DNA from: Symbiodinium natans
Taxonomy: Eukaryota > Sar > Dinophyceae > Suessiales > Symbiodiniaceae
DNA: 64,000 bases
Assembly (NCBI GenBank): GCA_905221605.1
Contig: CAJNDS010001713.1
Coordinates: 448,501-512,500 of the forward strand
Direction of reading: 5' to 3'
Made by a program: the position numbers and the translations under genes. A model generated the notes under the pieces. The model did no database searches, was not told where the DNA came from, and worked only from the letters and a program-made list of their open reading frames with translations. Shown here piece by piece: positions 40,001-47,927 of the stretch. The first letter of the stretch is position 1. Each line of letters starts with the position of its first letter.

Positions 40001-40832
40001 CATGCTCGAAAACAACAGTGAGGGGGACATGATCCCGCAACCCTGCACAAGCATGCCACTGCAATCGGTACGCACGTGCTTTCTGAATGTAGCAGCGCGA
40101 AACATTATGCAGCCGAGTTTGTGGCAAGCATATGTAATCCACACGAGTCCCTCGACCAGTGGTGCCATAATATGTTGGTCCGCATGGATGAAAACTGTTA
40201 ATGGCTGCCAGGTGGTGCAGCTCAAGTAGCTGTCTAAACTCGCTGCCATTGAAATTTTCAAGCGCGGCGTCCGCTTGCCCCACTGCTTCACTATTGATGT
40301 GTGCAAATCCGCCCTCATGCCGATGAAGCCCTGTGTGCCCGTTTGCATCCAGGAGGAGGACAGGAAGGCATCTATGAGGAAGCCTGTCAAGAAAAGCAGC
40401 CACATACATCCACAGGCGCTTAGCCTGTCTGCGCTGAGCATCTGTGTTGGGGGGGTGAGGCTCAGGATACTGATACACGACAATTGCGCACAAGTCCACA
40501 TCACCACGAACAAGCCGCACTGCCCCGAACCTGCCCGCCAGTTCTTCAGGAGGCTGATAAACTTGTCTGACATTCCGATCATGGAATACATTCCGACGTA
40601 GCGCAATAGCCACACCAGCGGCTTGTTCAGCCCTCCCTGCTCTGCGCCCCCACTCAATCCACAAATGCGTGCCCACCTGTGTCTGGGACACTGGAATGCC
40701 AACCGCATCTTGGGAAGTACATGTGCCTGGTATGCCAATGATATGGGAATGCACAAGTTCACGAACGATTTGTTCTCGTCTGTAAGCAGTCCGACAAACA
40801 TAAGGATTGTAAACGCTGGTAACCCATCGCAT
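37056..40832 (-). CDS. Endonuclease-reverse transcriptase-zinc finger polyprotein
   Basis: 1258 residues. Residues 1-275 are an apurinic-type (EEP) endonuclease with LLLDANGH (159-166), a TRVDYI strand (229-234) and RDHVPL (266-271); the Glu expected after the first helix is not visible (IIGIPGT, 31-37). Residues ~600-880 are the reverse transcriptase: fingers around VIELDKHNGKAKCAG, motif A HDVANAF (689-695), motif B TGILQGDG (743-750), motif C SSYADD (795-800), then a TIKYLGG thumb motif. The C-terminal ~130 residues carry Cys/His fingers (for example CPWCRCIF and CPYCQAEHD with downstream His). A 5' in-frame stop lies 15 bases before the ATG, so this start is well supported. The protein nicks DNA and copies the element RNA at the target. 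All three modules are uninterrupted. Confidence 0.9.
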   Translation of the reverse strand: MRWVTSVYNPYVCRTAYRREQIVRELVHSHIIGIPGTCTSQDAVGIPVSQTQVGTHLWIEWGRRAGRAEQAAGVAIALRRNVFHDRNVRQVYQPPEELAGRFGAVRLVRGDVDLCAIVVYQYPEPHPPNTDAQRRQAKRLWMYVAAFLDRLPHRCLPVLLLDANGHTGLHRHEGGFAHINSEAVGQADAALENFNGSEFRQLLELHHLAAINSFHPCGPTYYGTTGRGTRVDYICLPQTRLHNVSRCYIQKARAYRLQWHACAGLRDHVPLTVVFEHGLHYQSRKHDFHRQLDRDSLAQDALQGVRRPQFLADVEIACEQALQKLELPVLQRPTVVFQALHDALAQATKLHYSGGAKTKCDRPADTREALFHTQAAKTCLVQTVLPAASRDSLQFLANLLQQWKRLAAFWRARRASDVLVKRDRESWRQARVAELNYFWHKRDFKGCYRVSRLLSGFRLGPKRRRFDRPKSVQPTCSDWLSYLQQDGPDGGCQAKSIDWEDVFQKACQPRTLVRALDAAKDLAWHDFHGICQRGRRLQLRKGYPSWGMPAEVWRQVLFPTWKFSQVRFGIGYADRCSLPNGHFQKLFHQLLLSIRSYDEVPVQWQRSEVIELDKHNGKAKCAGVRAINNLDTMGKLYFGWLGGRCKQQHLRHYAAGYIRNKSRLDAMLVQNATAWRAKKHGLSVLTSSHDVANAFYSPLRSVLHDCVERVAQPVDASLLQQRHSEAYMCIKACDGNINVQPQTGILQGDGFACEHFLLAYHPAIDEYCADMLTAVGEEFVSVDPVSQERVDCSLSSYADDVCKKHVVSNPDDMAFRSGLSNCLFDAALSKVGIAQNADKQVHHVLFCGQGSDDFMRAAYSQALVAGGMHRTIKYLGGISQYAGGNGPEITARVRAAQGAWCSYGKLWSSPKVAARPLVTIFKSSVYSHVVSGLEARVLHKGEYDRLDRCVLSKGRKVMRGDACAKILSEDGQIAYHAVPSHKVWRFLQLVPSSIELRVRRLKLWQAVARCPHKHVQLLAAVFGRFSFETLPTLDCHGRLAHGCNPWAVQFQQDIQALGEVDDGVRLVQDLAGSCVRMFTDLREQFMAVDCTVLRRQFLCVAIPPPGFQDTIPPTVPDVLLEADLQFACDCKLDDGSICSAKFASRHALAVHKFFTKNGTHGQNSVAYQAAVSNVCPWCRCIFVDKRCAKQHIQRSFKHGRCKGKGCTTVHQIQPVDDMSCPYCQAEHDTMDGLLQCITTHVAGPTPAQAAAQDAVPPQ

Positions 40833-40932
40833 GTTACCATGGAGTCACACTGCAAGGCCGCCTGGAGGGCGTAGCCTACCAACTACTTTCTAGCCACCTG
40901 CACGCTCCTGTTAAGCTTGCGCCAATGGTGGC

Positions 40933-40947
40933 TGGAACAGAGCATTA
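40933..40947. repeat. Target-site duplication, 5' side of retrotransposon
   Basis: Identical to 36137-36151 (TGGAACAGAGCATTA). It marks the junction between the element's 5' end and host DNA. Confidence 0.9.
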
Positions 40948-41084
40948 TGCAGCAAGCATGTCGTATGTCAGCATATTGCTCTGATTGCCGGAATCAAGAT
41001 GTACCCCATTGAAGGAGTGCTGTCTCTTAAGGAAGATACCCAACCGGTTGCAGTCCTTGGCTCTGCCAGCTGTCCTTTCGGACG

Positions 41085-44000
41085 CGGCCTTACACCATTC
41101 CCACTGCGTGTGGCGCGGCTCCGTTTCCATTGTTGCTACAAAAATCGCTGCAGGGCACTGACGTGATGCTCACCTCGACAACGGGATCTGGGAAAACCTT
41201 GGCCTTCCTCCTACCATTGCCACCTACCTAGTGACCTAGTGCCATTCATCGCATGCGGGACTAGAGCAGCCGCCTGGCTTTGAGGCTGCATCGCTTCATT
41301 TTGCCACTTAGTCGCTTTGACCTTCGCAGGCCAGCTCTCTGCTTGCTTGGTGAGCGCATTGCTGGCCCTGCGTTGCAGCAGGGAGCGGTCTAACCTGCCA
41401 CACCACCTTGCGCCCAAGATTTTGAGCAAGCAGTGCCCTCAGACGCCCTTAAGCCTGCCGGGAAAGGGCCCTAAACCTTCAGATGTCAAGCGTCACAGAC
41501 CGCCACGAAGCTGAGGCCAAAGATTCTGGTGGTCGTGCTGCCCTGAGATCGTTCACGCTTCATTTTTAGGCCGTGAGTCTTATGATAGTCGTGACTCGTG
41601 TCCGTCGCGCCTGGTTGTTGTGATTCTGGTTGCTCTTGTGACAAGCTGCATGGGACCCTAGAATTCCATTGCGAAACGCCTTTATATGCTCTTGGCAACA
41701 CCCCTGCGCTCCTCAGCCCTGAAACTGAACAACTGCTGATCCTTTGGCGTATATCATGCCTTTGTTATGAGCATCCGGAAGGCCCCTGGTCGCGAGCTTT
41801 CGCGTCAGACCGCACGCCACACCCGCCTGTTCTTGTTTCGCAATGGCAGCTTTGATGCAAACCGTCTTATTGCAGTCCTGGTGGTGTATCCGAACGTTGC
41901 TGCCAGGGGTGATCTCTGATCTCTTGAAGCCCTTCCCCCAGCTGAACGTCACGCTGTTGGTGGGCAAAGACAACCACAAGCGCCAGGACTCCCTTGGCCC
42001 CCTTTGGCTTTGGGCTGTGTGGGCCACTTGTGTATCCTGTATCCTTCTGAGTACGCTGGCAATTGCTGCGATTCTCGAGTCCATCAGTCTGCCTTGGTCC
42101 AGAGGTTTAGGGATTCCCCCAACATGTGCCAGATCAGCCGTGCTTGCTTCACTGGCAAGGATGAGAGGCTCGCGGAGAGGCTCCACAGCACGAAGCTAGA
42201 GCGCGGAACTTCCTGCCAGATGTGGGTCAGCTCATCTAGTTTGGGGTTGTAGCTCTTCTTGGATGTAATTGCAGGTTGGCAGAGAGCAGGGACAATCCTT
42301 GTGGCAGGGTTAGAGTTGCTCATGATGTAAACTGAAGACCTTATCACGCTAGATCAGTTGGGGTTTAGGGTTTTCAGGATCTGCCCAGGACACAGGGTTT
42401 ACTCTGCCACCGAACCGCAACCCCAGCAGCTTCTCAATCACCGTATGCAGGCAGCCCGTGGTCGTCGTGGGCACTCCGGGCAAACTGATGGACCATGCGA
42501 TGGAAGGCCTCGAAGTGTCTTCGGAAACCCAATCCTGCATAATGGTAGGCCGGCCCTGCAACCTGTGGCAGGCCGGCTGATTCTTGGCGAGCTGAAAGCC
42601 ATTGTCTTCGACGAGGTGGATGCCCTCCTGAGCATGTCCCGCAAGGCAGAGGGCCCTTCACATTCTGCCTACCACGCACACGTACGTTCTGCTCGTTTAG
42701 GGATATCCCCGAGCCTCGAAAGCTTTGCCAGGATCATCTGCAGCTCCTCCTGCAACACATCGGTGTGAACGAAGGGGCCCAGCTGCAATCTCAGCGTTTT
42801 GCCTCGAGCACCCAGCTTCAGGGTGACTTCGGACCTTTAGATTACGGATGTCTACTTGGCCCAGCTCGTTCATAGCTCGTTGGTTTCCTCCGTCACTCTC
42901 TTGTAATTGCAAACGCTTGCACACACACCTCCGTGCCACGGGGCGTGGGGCTCCAAACGTGGCACCTCGGAGTTTCCAGTCCGCGCGTCAGGCTGCAGAT
43001 ACGGAAAGCACCCGTGGGTCGAGGAGAAAGACACTGGAGACAAACCCGAGGATCATGAAAACTCGCAGCGCGATTGGGGGAGGTACAGCACCCACAGAGC
43101 AGGGCGGTCTGAAGCCTTACGGCCGGAGGCTTCAAAGTCGGGCTGGGAGGAGGCTCAGGCACTGGCAGGCTAGGCCTGAGGTAAGGGGAGGGTCCGGTAC
43201 ACCCACCTGATGGGCAAACCGAACCGAAGGGCAGCACCAGACCTCACCATCGACTCCCCAGCACAACGCGCCCCTCACCGCCACCACACCACCACCACAC
43301 CACCACCATGCACCACCGCCAAAGCCAACTGATGCCTCGAACCAAGTTTCAAGAGCCTGAGGCCCCGGAGCATCATCACAAGCTTCCATTTGCTCATAAG
43401 CTCGTCGGACTTGACAGCAAGAATCAGGCGAGTCCTGGTGTCTGCCAGTGGCTCTATGGAGGGCAACGCCCTTGATTTCGCTGAGGCTGTGGGCAGTACA
43501 GACCCGAGAGCTGCTAAACCCCAGGCCCCGTGAACCCTAAGCCTCAAACAGGAAAGCACTAAGCCGAGAGAATTCAGGGTTTCCGGTTCAGGACCGAGGG
43601 TTTAAGGCGCAGATTTCCTGTGCCAAGGGGGCATCAGGTTGAAGGTTCAGGGTTACTCTTTGGCCTGACGGAGGCTTAGATCCTCCGTCTAACGGCCCAG
43701 CGCCTGATCTCTGGTTCTTTGCAGCAAGAAGCAACCTACTGGGGTGCAGCCCCAAGTAGGGGCCCTTGTGCCCTCGCTCCTGCCAGACCATCCTCCGAGA
43801 CGACTGGAAGCTCGTGGGGCCGTGCGGGGCTGAGGGGAAAGCTTCTGAACCATGGGGATGATTTCGGGCCCTTTGGGCAGTGAATCCGGAGTTAATTCGG
43901 GTTTTTGTGGCAATAATTGATATTGGCCCTTAACCATCTTAGCCCTAAGATCCCTAAGACCCAAAAATCGCAACCTTCTGGAGGAGGCATGGCATGGAGC

Positions 44001-46300
44001 TGCCGAAGCGAGCTTGACCCTCAGATTTCTGCTTTCGCTCCTCTCTTGCTCCCGGTGTCTGAGAGTCGGATTTCTCATTGTGGGCATTGTGGAGTATGGT
44101 TTCACTAGACACCACCGGTGCTAACGCAGGACAGGTGACGCTTCGTTGCTTTGCATTTTGCAGTCTTGTGGCTTTTTTTCATGGAGTCCATCCTTACGCA
44201 TGGCAAGTTCTGCAGCTCTCTTCAACAGCCGAAGCTCCTTGAGATTTGACTTTTGCCATGACATGTCCGTGGCGCAGTGTCTCCTTAAGTCCGCGATTGT
44301 CGCCCTCCTATCATGTTCGCCATCCACCGGTTTTAAGCCACAGGGGTCCGTCCCTTGTCAGGCCTCAACCCTGCATTCTCCTAAAGCCTTGATCCCACAG
44401 CCCTGAGCTCCAAAGGTCCTTCATTTGGTCAACGGCGCCCCAGAGACTCAGTCGCAGAGTTGCTCGATGCCCGCAGATACTCGCAGATACCGCAGCTAGC
44501 CGCAGATACTCTGGTAGCATCTCACGACCAGTGCTGGGTTTAGAGCTCTTCTGGGCTGCGGGGACTCATCATATTGGCCGATGTGGAGGACCCAGCAGTG
44601 CAGAAGTAGGTCGTTTCAGGGTCCATTTCTTGGTGGCTCAGGATGTGGACAAGAAGCTGGCCTTTCTGCGGTCATCCCTTCTCGTTGGTTGGTGTGGAGT
44701 CGGTGTGGAGTCGGGGTTCCACTAAACACGACAGGCGCTTGTCTACGTCAGACCCTCCGTGCAACAGCTTCATTGTGCTACTTGGATCAAGTTTGGACAT
44801 GTTGTGGCCTCGTTCTCAAAGTGCCTACTTCCGTTGTGAGCCACTGTCCTATAGGTTCTGCAACAACCATGACCGCGTCCGCAAGGCACACTTCAGAAGC
44901 TCAAGTTCTAAGCCTCAAGTTGCAAGGATGGGTTTGTGGCAGACCGTGGCGAGCGGCTTGTTGTTCATTCTGCAGTGGCTGACGCTTCTCTCGTTGACCG
45001 TTGGGTTGGGGTTGGTGTTGGGGGATGACAGCCGTCCTAAACCGGAGGGCTATAGTGTCATTGGAGTTCCGCTCTCCGTGCAGCCGGTTACATGTGTCCC
45101 TGCTTGCCTTGTGCCACACATGCTATACAATCCCATAAGGGAAGGGCAGCTGCATGAAGGAGCACAGCATGCGCTGTGTCAAAAGGAGCCATCGCCCTGT
45201 CTGTGCTTGCCACCCCACAATACAAAGTCGCAGGAGCAGACGCCCTTGGGAAGCGAGAACGCAGGGTAGAGCTTATAGAGGTTACGTGCCGATCCATGTG
45301 CCTATAGAGCCTACAGAGCCCTAAATCCTGGACATCCCTCTAAACCCTCTAAACGGCCCCAAACCAACTTCGAGAGGTGGCCGAGCAGATGAACAAGCAG
45401 CTGGGCATTTCCACGGAGTACTTGACCGGCAACAGGTCCAAGGCGTTTCTTTGCGTCTCCTTTGGGGCTTTGACTTTGGGCACACCATAAAACAGCTGCG
45501 ATGCTGAGAACTTCGAAAGCTCGAAGATCTGCAGAATCCCTGAACCCTGAATCCCAGACCCCCATCTCGATTCCTTGAGGAATCACGCGACATGGCAATC
45601 TACCGGGTGGCGAAGGGGCAGGCCACAGCAGTTGGAAAAAACAAAAGGGTGTCCATCGTGGCTTTTGTTTGTGACATGGGTGAAGAGCCCGGCGCGTTGG
45701 CGGGCCCGTGTCGGCCCTCAGCCGAGCAGTTTGCTTCAGGTCCAGGCCCTCGTCTCCACAGTGCCGCGCCCAGTTCGGCCTAGAGATCTGGCGATTCTTA
45801 GGTGAGGCCAGAACAAGTCCTTCTGCTTGGGTTTTCATTAGGCTTACCATGGGCCTTTATGCCCGAAAGGCCCCAGAGAACCTGAAGGAGCGCCGCCTGG
45901 AACTCAGGATGCCGCCATGCGGGGTTTGGACTTCAAGCCTGGGCCCTAGCTATTTCGTTCACGCTTCGAGGATGAAGGCTGAAGGATGAAGCATAATGAA
46001 GCATAATGAAGCATAATGAAGCATAATGAAGCATAATGAAGCATAATGAAGCAGAATGAAGCAGAATGAAGCATACTATAGCCACTGCTAGAGATTGCAG
46101 CTTGACATATTTGATGATAGCAGTGGGTCTTGGTGGTCCTAGTCGTGCAGTCCTTCAGAGCCCTCGGTGACCCCTAAACTCTGAGTCGCCCGAGGCTCCT
46201 AAACCCTCTAAAGCCCAGACTTACACCGAAGGGACCTGACCCACGTGGTCAATTTCGAGATTCCGGGCGACGCCGGGGCCTTTCTGGACCAGTCTCACAG
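41085..46300 (+). CDS. DEAD-box-type RNA helicase (DEVD variant), multi-exon
   Basis: An ATP-dependent RNA helicase assembled from short + exons. About 41085-41215 codes PFPLLLQKSLQG (Q-motif-like) then Walker A TTGSGKT (41178-41198) and LAFLLPLP. About 41910-41980 codes LNVTLLVGKDNHKRQ. Exon 42451-42506 codes VVVVGTPGKLMD (motif Ib) and joins across a 65-bp GC-AG intron (42507-42571) to LKAIVFDEVDALL, with motif II as DEVD at 42610-42621. About 43350-43425 codes HHKLPFAHKLVGLDSK, as found after motif III. Exon 45377-45435 codes VAEQMNKQLGISTEYLTGN and about 45867-45907 codes APENLKERRLELR, both helicase-C-like. About 46235-46300 codes LTHVVNFEIPGDAGAF, motif V. SAT and HRxGR motifs were not found. 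Specific RNA target unknown. Confidence 0.75.
42507..42571 (+). other. 65-bp GC-AG intron in helicase
   Basis: The donor is GAAG/GCCTCG and the acceptor is GGCAG/GCCGG. Phase 1 on both sides restores a Gly codon between HAME and RLILGEL. The frame upstream would otherwise stop, and motif II follows in the correct frame. Confidence 0.75.
45989..46075. repeat. 10-bp tandem repeat GAAGCATAAT
   Basis: About nine units; the last three have GAAGCAGAAT or a truncated form. It lies within the helicase gene between two conserved exons, so it is intronic. Confidence 0.9.
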
Positions 46301-46315
46301 CCAGAGTCAGGGTTC

Positions 46316-46364
46316 CCTTTTTTTTTTGTCTTTTTTTTTCTTTCTTCGGGGGGGGGGGGGGGGG
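46316..46364. repeat. Poly-T followed by poly-G tract
   Basis: Two runs of T (10-11 bases) separated by GTC and TTCTTTC, then 17 G residues. It follows the last helicase exon I can recognise. Length may be unreliable because of homopolymer sequencing error. Confidence 0.85.
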
Positions 46365-46439
46365 ATGTATGGCGACGTCGGCGAAGGGCAGGTTTTTCTG
46401 TGTCATCGAGAATCTTCATCCCGAAGTGCGTTTGTTTGC

Positions 46440-47927
46440 GCTGCGACAGAAGACTCCCCCTCTTTAGACTTCCGGTGGACTTTCCTTTTTTTGTCGTGTT
46501 AAGTGTGGCTGTGCGTATCGATCGACTCCAGCTGTTTAGGAAGGCAGCTTGCATACACTGCCTTCACAGCCATACGGATCAATGCAGAAGTTTCGGGAGA
46601 CGGGCGCAGCATTTTTGCGTAGAACCCTTCGAACCTAAACGCGTGCAAGCAGAAGCAACTTGAGCTGAACTCAGCTAGACTTAAGTCAAACACAAAGAAG
46701 CTCGACTGCAAAGGCTGCTACCTATGCACATCGAGCTGGGCGATGCGGCCGCATGGGTCTGACCCCCAGTTACCCTAGTTCCTCCAGCAACCATGGAGGG
46801 TTTAGGGCCAGCGTCTAGGGCGTTCACGTAGGGTTTGAGCGGTTTGAGCTTCGGCTTCGAGATTCCAACTTTCGAAAGGTTTGCTTCAACAAGTACTTGC
46901 TCTGTGAGCCAGCGCAAGCGAGGACAAACTCCATGCGAAACTGACCTCTGTACTAGATGTATGAGCTGGATTAGAGGTACGCCTTGCCAGCACCCTGAAT
47001 CACTGAACCCTGCTGAGCCCCAAACCCCTCAACCTCAAGAATTCTGAACCCCAAATGCCATCTAGGCCCCTGAGCCATGAGAAGCCCTGCCTTGAGGCTT
47101 CAACGGCATCGTTGTGAGCTTGGCCTCGGGTGGCTACGAAAACAAGCGGTGCAGTCCTGAAGCCCCGAAGCCCTAAGCCCGAAGTTAAGCCATACGAAGC
47201 GCCACGTAGCCGTACAACTTGTCTAAGATCACAAAAGCTCAGGCTGCGGAGTTATGCTGACACGCTCAACTTTGAGCTCATCGAGGCGAATGTCAACGAG
47301 GGCGTGCTTGGAGTCGCTTGACGGCCTTAGATGGTGGTGGCCAAGGGCCGGGCTAAGAGCCTTGCGTGACCAGCTGAGGCCGACTTGAACATGGCCTACA
47401 GCACGGCGCCCAGAAACTCCAAACCCCAAGCTGCCCAAGCCTTTTCCCAGCGGAGAGCATGCTCAGGTCCTCGTGCGCGGAATCGCAGTGAGCGGAGAGG
47501 GCGGCGCTGACTGCGATTACGTTCACAAAAGACGTGGTGCCGGGTAACCGACAGTCTTGAAATTAAGGGCTCGGCCTTCGCCCAAAGCTATTTCGCCCCC
47601 AATTGCAAACGCTTATGCAGCCGGGCTGGCCCAACGCGGGGTGGAGCACAAGAGCGGGGGGGGGGTCTCAAGAAGGCCCATGTGTTGCAGTGCCCGGTCC
47701 CCGAGCGGTTTCAGGAGGTTCTAGTCAAGGTCCCAGTTGGGTCTTGGGCAGGTCATACAGGGTGGGAGCGACGCAAAGCCCCTGACTAAAAAGGCACAGC
47801 CGGAAGATCCCAAAGACTACAAGAGGCAGGGCGCTCCATGCTCAAGCACTCCGAAGCAAGTCGGGCTCTCAAAGGCTCAGAGTAGTCGAAAGTGCCCCGT
47901 TGCAAGACGTAGGAGTCTCAAGACGCC
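46440..47927. other. Spacer with telomere-like words
   Basis: Contains CCCTGAATCACTGAACCCTG and similar degenerate words (46990-47070, 47160-47190). One exon-like + stretch at about 47255-47322 codes NFELIEANVNEGVLGVA, not assignable. The helicase C-terminus could extend into this region. Confidence 0.35.

Larger units (their letters stand above)
36152..40932 (-). mobile_element. Full-length non-LTR (LINE-type) retrotransposon
   Basis: A 4.78-kb element on the - strand bounded by a perfect 15-bp target-site duplication. Its 5' end is near 40932 with a ~100-base leader, followed by one ORF encoding endonuclease, reverse transcriptase and zinc fingers (40832-37056) and a coding extension (37033-36389). 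About 235 bases of 3' flank end in the short tandem tail GTGAGTGAGTGAG, the kind of simple-repeat tail many non-LTR elements have instead of poly-A. There are no long terminal repeats. The open ORF and identical duplications suggest a fairly recent insertion. The orientation is opposite to all neighbouring host genes. Confidence 0.9.
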
